From Micractinium sp. NFX-FRZ (lineage: Eukaryota; Chlorophyta; Trebouxiophyceae; Chlorellales; Chlorellaceae), in the NCBI GenBank assembly GCA_029339195.1, contig JAPTJF010000003.1, forward strand, positions 434,001 to 498,000: a stretch of DNA of 64,000 nt, written 5' to 3'. The notes under the pieces were generated by a model. It did not search any database, was not told where the DNA came from, and was given only the letters and a program-made list of their open reading frames with translations. Each line of letters starts with the position of its first letter. Position 1 is the first letter of the stretch. A program made the position numbers and the translations under genes. Positions 43,901 to 54,175 of this stretch are shown piece after piece.

Positions 43901-45210
43901 CCGTACTCGGCACCCACGCTGACCTGCAGGGAGGGAGATGGGTATTCAGGCGGGGAGGAAAGGACGGCATGGTTGCTTTTGCAGGGAGGCACACGGGCCA
44001 GGCCAGAGCAGGCAGGCAGGCCTGCGGGTGGGCAGGCAGGCAGGGAGGCAGTGAATCGCGAGCACCGGCACTAGCCGCAGCAGCACCGCTGTCACAGCCT
44101 TTCCCCACCCACAGAGCAGCTGCACGGCAGCTTCATGCAGTGCACCCTGCCAGCCTGGCGTGGCCGGCCTGGGCAGAGTGTACGAACACACGAGGGGCCC
44201 AGCTGCCCACCTGCTCTGCATATCCCAGGGGGTTGGTGAGGTTGAGGGACATCTCAACAGACCCTGCATGCCAGCGAAAAACAAGAAAGATATCTTCTTT
44301 GTGAGGCAGCAAGCAACAGGCAGGTGTGAGTAGGGCGCGGGTGTGGCTGGGAGCATTGGGTGGTTGCGCTGCGGGCTGGAGATGGGCCGGCAAGGCACGA
44401 GGACATGCCATGCGGGAGCGCTTGGCAGGGAATGGCTCCGTGAAAGGAGGCAGGAAACGCTGCCTGCTGCGACTAACATTGCTGCCACCAGCTCAGCGGG
44501 CCCCTCTGCAGCCATGGCTGTCGGACGCCCGAACGGGGTGCATCCTCCTGGCACAGGAGCGCTCGCAGCGCACGCACCTTCCGTGCCCTGCACATACGTG
44601 CCCGCGTGCAGCCGGAACAGCCCCTTCTCTTTGAAGCGAGCCACCACTGTGCAGGTGTCGCTGGACTGCACACGAGGCAGGCAGTTGCCAGCTTCAGTTG
44701 CAGCGGCAGGCGGTACAAGCGGGACAAGGGCAGGCATGCCGGAGAGGGGGAGGGGCGGTCTCGAGGCACCGGCGGCAACTGCACACTGCAGCGTCGTACG
44801 GTGGGCAGGTCACACCTGCGCACTGCCCCTTCTGTGGCGCACTCGCAGGAGCCACAGCATCCCCAGCACAGTCTTGATTGACTGGCCCCTGCCTGCTGCT
44901 CAGCCAGGGCCAGGCTGCCGCCGCTGCCGCTCACCTTGCCCTCCGCCAGCACCACGTCCACCGCCTCAAACACATCTAGCCCCATCAGCTCCTCGAACGC
45001 CTCCATCGCCGCGTCCCGGATCTCCTCCAGCGTGCGCGCCTCCTTGACGCGCCGCAGCTCCGCCTCCACCACCTCCTGCTTGGTGCGGTCGAGACCGACC
45101 AGCATGATGCGCTCCACCCGGAGTTGCGCTCCCGCTAGGCGATCAAAGGCTGACTGGAATTCAAACTCCGTCGCCTCGGCGGGCGCCGAGGCTTCCTCGG
45201 CGGCCGACAT
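40925..45210 (-). CDS. SAM50: SAM50 / TOB55, mitochondrial outer-membrane beta-barrel insertase
   Basis: Core of the SAM complex of the mitochondrial outer membrane (Omp85 family), which inserts beta-barrel proteins. Nine minus-strand exons, 478 residues: 44935-45210, 44578-44665, 44211-44263, 43742-43923, 43218-43387, 42549-42838, 41989-42120, 41404-41520, 40925-41053; all phases agree. One POTRA domain at the N-terminus (about residues 30-120, starting VERIMLVGLDRTK) is followed by the barrel. Barrel landmarks match plant SAM50: SYELGWRRLTDPSRAASR, RFFLGGTGAGALRGF (the Omp85 loop-6 region), and GAGLVWPTRLGKLELNVC near the end. There is no cleavable presequence, as expected for this family. 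The plastid homologues OEP80 and Toc75 fit less well. Introns contain junction copies. Confidence 0.95.
41222..41390. repeat. Tandem repeat in SAM50 intron 8
   Basis: Roughly three copies of a 55-60-base unit made of GGCAGG/GCAAGGCAG tracts with CTGGGCAGGCAGGCAGGCGG. Intronic (41054-41403). Confidence 0.8.
43629..43700 (-). repeat. Degenerate copy of SAM50 exon 4 end in intron 4
   Basis: On minus this reads like the last part of exon 4 (43742-43810). The exon peptide HNYQQWSSYAELLRGG is mirrored as HSYQQCSSCAELPLGV. Offset is about 110 bp, same orientation, directly downstream of the true donor. Confidence 0.8.
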
Positions 45211-46023
45211 GGCACTCGAGCGGCGTGCAGAGGGCTGCGGAAGCGCTGAAGAGCGGTGATCAAAGTCTGGCAGCCCGCTGACATGCACGATACCCGCAGG
45301 GGTTTGGGTTGAGAGCGCCTGGCGCCGCCCGCGCTGCTGCGCACGCTGCCGCCCTCGCCCGTGCTTGCAGAGCATTCAGCTTGCCTTGGCAATTGAGGCG
45401 GTGGATCAGTGCAGAGAGGACAATGGCAAACTATACAGAGAGCAGGGAAGCTTCAAGGACCGGTCAAGGACAGGTCTGGCTGGGCTGGGCGGCATTGAGC
45501 TCACCGCATGGACCTGTCGCTGTTGTGACAGAAGTGCAATGTTTGCCTCTGTCCGCAGCGTCTAGATGCCCCCCCCAAACATAGCATCAGGACACACACG
45601 AGAGTCAAGACTTGGGTGTTACCGCCTCAGCCTCGGTGCCAGTATCTGTCAAGGTCCCAGCGGCCCGGTACAGGCTGGGCCAGGCCGCACCCACACCGGC
45701 TGCCACTGCCCACGCCTTCTCCGCTGCCTCATTGCTGCGGTTGCAGGGCGTTACAAGTTTGCTCAGGTAGCTGGAGAAGCGGGAGGAGTAAGAAGAGTGC
45801 AGTGTGCAAGCAAGTATACAGGAGCAAGGGAGAGTCGAGCAGGATCAGGTCATAACAGCGGTCAAAGCAGGCTGGGTGGCTACGGGCGGATGTGCGGGGC
45901 CTCGGCTGGCCCACAAGTCAAGGTCGAAGGGCCCAGGCCCAGGCCCTCTCTGTTGCCTCATGCAAAGCGCCAAGCTGAGGCTGGAGCAGCATGTCACGCC
46001 ACGCTGGGCACGAGGGGCCGCCG
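45211..46023. other. Spacer between SAM50 start and ULP1 stop
   Basis: Two minus-strand genes follow each other here, so it should hold the ULP1 3' UTR and the SAM50 promoter and 5' UTR. No gene, RNA or repeat is recognised. Confidence 0.5.
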
Positions 46024-49000
46024 TCACGCCACGCTCAGCGTGAGCAGCTCGTGCACGATGCGCACGCGCCAGTCGTCAATCTGCTCCTGGCAGAAGGCCA
46101 TGGGCGCCCCCCGCCCCGCGTGGTTTGCAAACAGGAGGGTGAACACGCCGCAGTCGCAGCCGTTCTTCTGCTGGGGGATGCGCTTCGGGAACTCGCGCGG
46201 CCAGTCCAGCACGTCGGCGCGCTGCGCGGGCGGGCGAGAGATGAGGAGGAAAGGTCAGGTGAGGAGGCGGCGGGGACAGTGAAGGGGTGTGGAGCAGGGC
46301 GGGATGCCACGGAAGCGCACGGAAGCGCCACCTGGTGCACGCCCCGAAAACTCCCCCTCCCTGGTTTGTAAGACGCCTACCCAGCCCGCCCTCACCTCCC
46401 TCTCCCCTTTTGTTGCGGTGCACCGCTCTGACAAGAACCCGTGGAATGCAGTCTGCTGAAAACTGTAGACTCCCTCGAGCCGCCCGGCTGTGCACGCCTC
46501 GCGGTGGAATGCTGCTGTAAAGACTGGGCCAGGCTCACCTCCTCCCCCCGCTTGTTGCGGTACTCGTCCCGCAGGTACTCAGCCAGGTGCTCCAGGCAGC
46601 GGTGGTCCTCGCCCTGCAAGCACACACACAACACACACATGTTTCGGGCGTCACTGTCATTATAGATATGATTTGGCCGCCGGACATGTGACAGAGAAGA
46701 TGACACCCTGCCCGCACTCAGCCCCCCAGCTTGATCCCCACCCTGGTGCCCGGCAGGAGATGAACCCACACACACAACATGCCTCACACACACATCCTCG
46801 ATGAGGCTGAACAGCAGCCCGCCCCCCGCCCTCACCCTGAGCGAGTCGCACAACACGGAAAAGCACACGGCACACAACATGCCTACTAGATGAGGTGGCC
46901 AGCACCCCGTTCCCACCTAGAGTGAGTTGTAGTAGGCACAGCAGCACACAACACGCCTACAGGAGTTAGGTAGCCACAGGATTGATTGGCTGTTCACACC
47001 TTGAGCGAGTCGTAGTAGACAAACTTGCGGTGCTGCAGGTCGATGACGGCGCACACCCAGTGCATGCCCTGCGACGCGACGGTGGGGTGGGGTGGGCAGG
47101 TGGGTGTTGGGGGGGCCGAGGCCTGCGGAAGGCGGGGCATGCACGCAGGGAGGGGTGCTGGGGCCCAAGCGGTGGCCGGGCTGCCTCCCACACGCTGGCC
47201 GCCTCCCCCCAGATCAAGGCACACAACCATTGGTCCGAGCGCATAAGCCAGCCTCACTCCACCCCCGCTGGACTTGCTCAACGCTGCACTTTTCAACCAC
47301 CTGCACATGCACCCAACCACTCAGCCCAAACCCATCAATCCTACACACACCTGGTGCTTGCAGCACCACGACCCAATCACCAGCACAAGCACACCCTGAG
47401 CACCCGCTCAAGAGCATGCAAACAAACCCACACACGTACACACCTGATGCACCGGCACCACGATTCTGTCCACGTCCAGAATGCTGTCGCTGGCCTGCCC
47501 CGAGTTCTTCAACTTCTTGGGCATCGTCCAGCGGCGCACCTGGGAGAGGTGGGGAGGGGGGAGGGGAGGTGGAGAGGTGGGGGTCAACAGCGGGTGGATG
47601 TGAAAAGCGGGTCTGAAGCGGGTCAAATGAAGGGTGCTGTGCGCTGTGGCCTCCCACAGGCACGGAACCCAGCTCCCGAGCGCCACGCACTCGAATAACC
47701 CGTGTCCCGTGTACACACTCGCAGGCCCCGCAGGCCCCTTTCTCCCTCCCAAACACACATCCCCGTGCAATCCTCACATTGTTGTAGCCGGTGTCAGCCC
47801 AGGCCCCCCCGCCCCACCCCCGCTCACACACGCACACAAAGCCCACGCCGGCCCGAGGGGGAGGGAGAGAGTAGGCGCCTAAACTGAGGCACACAACACC
47901 CAGGAACCGCAGGCTTCTCTTCTCATTGGCGTAACCATGAAAGCACATCCTCTGTGATCCTCACCACATAATTGCACACACATGGGGAGGGGAGGGGGCA
48001 CCCACCCACCCACCTGGTCGTAGTTGTACCCGGTGTCCTTGTACAGCTTGTTGGCAAAGAAGGTGGAGAAGAAGTGGCAGCGGGGGCCGGCCACGCCCTG
48101 CAGGCGCGGAGCCCGTGCAGTGGGTTAGGGAGTGTAGGGTTTGTGGCGAGGGTTGCGGAGATGGGCCAGTGGGGGCACCAGCATATTCTTAAGACGTGGC
48201 AGAACAGAGGCGCCAGCCCGTGTGCCAGACTGGCGGCTGTTGCCCTCCGCAGCCCTTAAGCTGTTGCACCCCACCCCAGCATGCATCCAATCATCCCACA
48301 CCTCTTGCACCACGCAGCACTCCTTCTACCCTACATTCCCCACCTAATCCACCCCCCGCACACACACCTGTTGCGCCACGCAGGACTCCCCATTGCCCCG
48401 CACTGCCCCATATGACACCACCTATCATCCCTCCCCCTGCGCATGCACGCACCTCCTTGCGCCGCGCCGCGTCCCGCTCCAGCAGCAGCGAGATGTACAG
48501 GTTGATCACCTCGTCGTTCAGCCACTGCGGGGGGAGAGAGGGAGGGGGAGGGAGCAAACGTCCTTTGAATGATCAAGAAACGACTAGAAACGAGTGGCGG
48601 TCGCGAGGGGAGGGAAGGGACGTGGTGATGGAGCGGGTGAGGTGTTGAGGCTGTCACTTTGCAGGTCAGCCACATGGGGGGTGCGTGCTGTGTTGGACAG
48701 CAGCTGGAACATCCTACCCTCATACTTTCCTCCCGGCTGCAGTTGCACCCTGGTCCTGCACCCCCCTCACGAAAGGGTGGGCTCATGCACGCAATGCAGC
48801 GCCTGCTGGCACAGGCAGCCCCTCCCTGGGCACGCCTGGGCGGGGCGCACGCACTGACCTGCAGCCGCGCCATGCAGGCCATGTCCCTGCGCGTGATCTG
48901 GATGGAGGAGCGGGGGTGGTCCACCAGCACCTCCCCCGGGGGGCCTGCCGGGAGGGGAGGGAGAGAACAGGAGTCAGTATGCATGGGATGCATGGGAGAT

Positions 49001-52000
49001 TGGCAAAGCACGCGGCAAGGGGAAGTACCATGTGTGTGTACGCGTGAGGCAGGGGATCCATCCCCACCGGGCGGCTGGATGGGCGGGCAGAGGTGGGCGG
49101 CTGAGGCGGCGTTTGCAGCGGCGGTGGCGGAAGCGGTTGGGGCAGCAGCCTCAACCCTCCCCCGCAAGCAGGGGAGGCTGCAGGAGCAGGTAGGGAGCAA
49201 AGGGCAGCTGGCACGGCTGCAGGAGCAAGTGGGGTGCCGCCTCACCCGGGTCCAGAGACGACTGATACTCCTCCCGCCACACATCCGGGATGAACAGCGC
49301 AAACCTGGCAGAAAGGGGAGCAAAACCATGAGAGCAGGTGGGTGGGGGGCGGTTTGATTACACCAGGCGGGAGGGTCGGGCCATGGCACGCATGATGGTT
49401 GATCAACAGCTGAGTGATGCCCGCACTGCCGTGCCTGGCCCCCGCCCGGCCCTGCCCTGCCCTGCCCTTCCGGCACGGCCTGCCTCCGACCCACCCCTGC
49501 CCCTGCCCCGCTCACTCATCCTCTTCTAGCACCACCCGCTCCAGCTGCTGGCTGACTTCCGACTCCTCCTCCTCTGTGGCAGCTGCCGCCATGCTGGCAG
49601 ACGCCTGCAGGGCAGCACGGCACGCGAGACCGTGGCCAAGGGTGGCAGGGGTGGCAGGGGCACATGTGAGGCAGCAGTCAGGATAAAGTGCAGCAGCAAT
49701 TGCGGTTGCTTGAGAGTGGGAGTGCAGATTGGTGTGCACTGGCAGGCCTGGTGACTGTAGAAGCCTGCAGGGACTGATGGCAGCAGTGTACTGCACTGTA
49801 GCCTCCTCACGCATCCCTGTACTGCAGTGCATGCCCTCTCCCCAAGCCCTCACCGCTGGCTCCTCCTCATCGCTGCTCAGCAGCTCCACCACCTCCTCCT
49901 CCTCCTCATCTGCCACCGCCACTGCCGCCTCCGCCTTCTGCTGCCGCTTGGGTACTGCCTGCGAGAGCCAATGCTGCTGCGGAGAGGGCACGACAGCCGC
50001 TTGCTGCTTGCGCTGTAGATCCAACGCCAAAATCTGCTGCTGGAGCTGCAAGCAGGGCAGGCGGAGGGGGGAAGGCAGCACATTGCAGGAAGAGATGAAC
50101 ACTGGGCAGTGGGCAGCAAAACGGGAGGCATAAGCGGCTACACAGGCAGCCACGAGCGAGGCATATGCCAGGCGGGCATGCGGTGAAGGCAGAGATCCCT
50201 GGGACTGCAGCGAAGCCGTGCAGGCCCTGCAGAGGCTTGCCTGCTGGAGCTCCGCCTCGCCCTGCTGCGCGCGCTGCGGCTGCCCCTTCTCCAGCGCCGT
50301 GTGCGCCTGCTGCACAAACTGCACTTGCTGCTCGTCCGCCTGCAGCGCCTTGCGACGCGCCAGCGCCGAAGCTTCCACCTTCTCGAGGTATCGTTCTGCA
50401 AGAGTTGCAACGGGCAGCGGGAATGGGCATAGCGAGCGAGGGGAACCAGTCAGCAGCTTGCGAGAGGTCCAAACAGCTGGTTTGGGCCCGGCTGGGTGGG
50501 CATAGCAGCTGCCCCCTTTGCTGCCACAAAGCAGCAAGCAGTGGCCGGCAGGCGGCAAACCACCAAGCAGCATGCCCGCTGCGCCTCAGCATGCACACCG
50601 CACACAGCGCTCACTCTCTAGCTCAGAGGGCCCCATCAGCGCCGATGTGTCGCTGCTCATGTCATCAAACCCGTCCACGTGAGCTGCTATCACCTCCTGC
50701 AGCCGCTTCCGCCAGTCCACTATCAGTGACGGGAAGGCAGCTGCATTGGGTGCGGCCGCTGGCAGCTGCGCTGCTGCTGCCCCCTGCATTGTGTGCCCCA
50801 GGCCTGGCCCCCGCTGCTGCTGCTGCTGCTGCTGGCCCAGCAGTGGCAGCTGCGCTTGAGGGGGCTGCTGTGATGAGGAGGGCTCTCCCGTAAGATCCAC
50901 CTCTTCCACCCTGGCGGGAGCTGGCGGCTGCACAAGGGGAAGGCACCATGCGGGCAGGCCAAAGCAGGCGAGCTGCGTCAGTGTGGTAATGGGGATGAGG
51001 GAGGCGGGATCCACGCGACATACACAGGCTGGCACGGCAGTGAGGCAGCTGCTCCATGCATGCAGGCATGCAGGCTCGCCCTGCCTGCCGCACCCCGCGT
51101 CAAGGGGCAGCAGCACACATACCTGCTGCTGCTGCTGCTGCTCGATCAGCTCCTCCCGCCTCAGCTGGGCGTCAACCACATGCCTGAGCAGAACAGCATC
51201 CTGCATCTGCACATGGTCGTGATAGAGGAGTGGGGGGAAGGGACGTGGGCGCAGCGGTAGTCAGGTAAGGGTGCACTGCAATGGACGCACAGAAGCAGAC
51301 AACACACTGCATGCTGACGACCTGAGGTGGGGAACAAGGGGCAGCACGGTCCGCTGCTGCGGCCCAGCAGTTCCGGCAGCCGTACAGCAGCAGGGCCAGG
51401 CCACTTGCCTGCGAGGCGGTTGGGCTGTGCCCGGAGCCAGCCATGGCGCCGCCACCACCACCGACACGTTGTGCTAATGCGCCCATCGGCTGCAGCTCGA
51501 TGCCGCTGCCCTGGCGTGGCTGCAGCCGCTGCCGAGCGCCTGCCGCTGCCGGCCGCTGCCAGGGCCGCCGCTGCTGCTGCTGCTGGCCGGCCCGGCCGCT
51601 TGTGAACAGCCCCTGCACTTGGCCCAGCGACTGCTGTGCCTGTGCTGACCGCCGCCGAGCCGTGCCTGGCGTGAGGGACAGCTTGGCCAGCGAGGGAGGC
51701 GCCTCGCTTACCTGGCGCAGGCCATGGAACAGCGTCTGCAGCACAGCGGTGCAGGGAGGACTGGTGGGTGGGCTGGCGGGTGCAGCACCAACCGCCCGGC
51801 AACCGCAGCTGGGTGGTGTACGCCGCAGCGCCTTGCCCACTTACGCGCCACGGCTACGCATGGTGCATGCCCATGAAACCCACATGGCAGGCGCCCATGT
51901 CTCACTTACATTGAGCATGGGGCTGCTGCCACGCGGCGTGCGGGACACGTGGGGTGCGGGTGGCGCAAAGACTTTTGAGAAAGGTGCCGTCCCCCCAGAC

Positions 52001-52425
52001 GGAGGCCGCCCGGCGTTGGGCTGCCTGCCCAGCTGCGCGCCCCTATCGGCCGGCGCTGCCGCCCCGAGCGATGCATCCAGTCGTCGAGCGGCTGCAGGGG
52101 CAGCTGCATCTTGCTGAAGCGCATCCCGCGCTGCTCCTGCAGTCCTCAGCAGGGGCTTGGCGGCAGCAACGGCGCCACCGCCTTCCGCCGCCCGCCCGCG
52201 CAGCTGCTGCTGTCCGTTGACTGCCGGCGAGCTAAAGTCCAGGCGCTGTTGCACCCTGATGTCCGCCACCACCGGCTGGGGGTGGGCCGCAAGGCGCTGC
52301 CGAGAGTTGGATGTCGGGACCGGCGGCTCCAGGCTGTCCTCCTCCTGATCGCTGGCCTTGCGCTTGCGACCAGTGAAGCGCGCCACGCTAGCAATGGCGC
52401 TCTGCACAAAGTCCTTGAGCCCCAT
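46024..52425 (-). CDS. ULP1: Ulp1/SENP-type SUMO protease (C48 family)
   Basis: Cysteine protease that matures SUMO and removes it from proteins. Fifteen minus-strand exons, 804 residues: 51910-52425, 51409-51735, 51123-51206, 50615-50927, 50241-50395, 49854-50045, 49516-49604, 49246-49304, 48859-48944, 48453-48524, 48014-48097, 47444-47539, 47000-47068, 46539-46613, 46024-46221. The catalytic domain is the last ~250 residues: WLNDEVINLYISLLLER, HWVCAVIDL (His), YYDSLK (Asp), QKNGCDCGVFT (Gln and Cys). The N-terminal half is low-complexity, with basic KRKA near residue 22 (possible nuclear signal), Gln runs and two likely SUMO-interacting motifs, VDLTGE and VVELLSSDEEE. Exons 2 and 5 need GC donors (CAG|GCAAG) to join in frame; exon 2 could instead end after eight codons at a GT donor (51712). 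Several introns carry junction copies. Confidence 0.9.
46391..46424 (-). repeat. Copy of ULP1 exon 14 end and donor in intron 14
   Basis: Minus-strand CACCGCAACAAAAGGGGAGA followed by GGGAGGTGAG mirrors the end of exon 14 and its donor (46533-46562: TACCGCAACAAGCGGGGGG, AGGAG then GTGAGC). Offset about 140 bp, same orientation. Confidence 0.8.
46829..46939 (-). repeat. Two copies of ULP1 exon 13 end and donor in intron 13
   Basis: True junction on minus: TACTACGACTCGCTCAAG then GTGTGA (47000). Copies: CTACTACAACTCACTCTAG then GTGGGA at 46911-46939, and TTGTGCGACTCGCTCAGG then GTGAGG at 46829-46853. Offsets about 84 and 168 bp, i.e. two tandem steps of one length. Confidence 0.88.
47772..47981 (-). 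repeat. Two copies of ULP1 exon 11 end and donor in intron 11
   Basis: True junction: GACACCGGGTACAACTACGA, CCAG then GTGGGT (48014). A copy at 47772-47800 reads GACACCGGCTACAACAAT then GTGAGG. A weaker copy at 47959-47981 reads TGCAATTATGTG then GTGAGG. Confidence 0.75.
48296..48392 (-). repeat. Two copies of ULP1 exon 10 end and donor in intron 10
   Basis: True junction: GACGCGGCGCGGCGCAAGGA, G then GTGCGT (48453). Copies read CCTGCGTGGCGCAACAG then GTGTGT (48361-48392) and GCTGCGTGGTGCAAGAG then GTGTGG (48296-48323). Confidence 0.78.
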
Positions 52426-52688
52426 TTCACCGACCGGACTTGAAAGGGAGCGAGCTCAGGGCTGAGCCATCGCGATCACAGCCGCGCCAGAGCTCCAATA
52501 ATAGATGCCGATGCGCAGATAACCAGCAGGCTCTGCATGTTCACAATGCAGCGCGCCAAGTGTTTCTTTCGCTTTGCCCTGAGCCTGTGCATCATTTCCT
52601 TGCTCCCTTTTGCTTCTGCTCGCGCACTGGCCTAGCAGATTCGTTTCTGCCCCTTGCCAGCCGTCGCAGCCGTCGCAGAACAGGCACG
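52426..52688. promoter_or_regulatory. Divergent promoter region ULP1 / RPB11
   Basis: 263 bp between start codons in opposite directions; both promoters and 5' UTRs must lie here. I see no distinctive element. Confidence 0.4.
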
Positions 52689-53780
52689 ATGAACGCTCCT
52701 GACCGGCAGGAGAAGTTTGTGGTGCCGGAGGGCATGAAGAAGTGAGTGGCGGGACTGCAGGGGACGAAAGCGCAGGGCGACGGGCGCCTGCGCTGCGCGC
52801 ACATGCCTCACCGCCCGCTGCTGCCGCCACCGCCGCCGCCACCGCCACTCCGTCTCACCGCAACTTTCCTGCTGCCGCCAACACTGCCTCTGCACACAGG
52901 GTGGTCTTCAAGCCAGACACCAAGGTGGCCAACGCAGGCAGCTTCATAACACAGCGGGAGGACCACACGGTCGGCAACCTGGTCCGCATGTGAGCAGCGG
53001 GGGAAGGGGCGGCATTGAAGTTGCGCTGCTGTGCCTGTGTCGTGCTCGTCGCTGGCCTGCAGGCAGACACACGAAGGTGTGCTAGGTGCTGTCTGGCTCT
53101 TCTCAAGCAGCTGCCCTCAAATCGGCATCCTGCACCCACCTGGGCTGCTCGTCTGTGGCGGCGCCTTCGAGCCCTTCTTCATTACCACCCGGCGCTGCCG
53201 GCTGCGCATGTGCACCCCACATCCGATGTGTACTGGCATTGCCTTCTTTTCATGGGTGCAGGCAGCTGCACCGCGACAAGAACGTCATTTTTGCGGGCTA
53301 CCGCATCCCTCACCCGCTGGAGTATCAGATGGTGGTCAAGGTGGGCTGGGCCGGGACGAAAGGTGGGGCTGTAGGGTGAAGCATGGTGGTGAGTGCTGGC
53401 GAGTGCTGGGCTGCAGCTGGTCTGGGCTGCAGCATGGTGGTCGTCTTGATTACACCGGGCGCTCTTAGCTCGGATGCCGCATGGGCTGAAGTGGCAGTAG
53501 CAAAGGGCGCGGTGGTGGGCTGGGATGCTACGTGAGGGTGCAGGTGGTGCCAGCCGACCTGAGTCACCATCCACACCAAGCGCCCTCCCTCCCACCCTGC
53601 CCGTGCGCGCAGGTGCAAACCAACGGCAAGAAGACGCCCATCCAGGCGATGCAGACTGCGCTGCAGGACCTGGGGGATGAGGTCAGCGACATCCGAAACA
53701 AGTTCCAGGAGCAGCTCAACAGCTTCAGCGGCGGCGGTGCGGGAGGCGGCGCAGGCGGCGCGCCCCCGCCGCCCTACTGA
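52689..53780 (+). CDS. RPB11: RNA polymerase II subunit Rpb11
   Basis: Small subunit that pairs with Rpb3 in the Pol II assembly platform (alpha-subunit-like). Exons 52689-52741, 52900-52989, 53262-53340, 53613-53780; 129 residues, phases agree. It starts [18 protein letters not shown], like the human MNAP start. The family core is [14 protein letters not shown] and [20 protein letters not shown], close to human EDHTLGN and LFAGYKVPHPLEH. The C-terminal helix ([15 protein letters not shown]) is followed by a Gly-rich tail ending APPPPY, longer than in animals (117 residues). Confidence 0.95.
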
Positions 53781-54175
53781 GGCGTGCACTGTTGGCTGCC
53801 ACAGCCTGGTATTCACCTGGCACGCTTTTGCCAGGGTGCTGGCTGTAGGCGGCGTGCTGCGCGTGTGTAGAGAGCTTCATTGACGAGAGCCTGACTGTGT
53901 GTGGAGCGTGCGAGTGACCAACCCAACTGTTGACTGCAACTGCCTTTGAATGACGCTTTGAGACCCTTGACCTACGCACAACCCAATTCCTGATCCCCCT
54001 CGTTACAAGTCTATAAGAAGTACAAAGTACAAAGCAAAGTGAAGGCTGGCAATCAGCCGTGATGCAGGCAAGCATGTAGAGCGGACAGTGATGCAGATTG
54101 TGGGGTGGGGCACAGGCAAGCGGTCAGCACAGCAGCCTGGTTGCAGCAGCTGCGGCTGCACGTGCGGCGGACCAA
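53781..54175. other. Convergent 3' flanks of RPB11 (+) and coiled-coil gene (-)
   Basis: 395 bp, relatively AT-rich for this window (TATAAGAAGTACAAAGTACAAAGC near 54010, with a short repeat of GTACAAA). Presumably UTRs; no gene. Confidence 0.5.
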
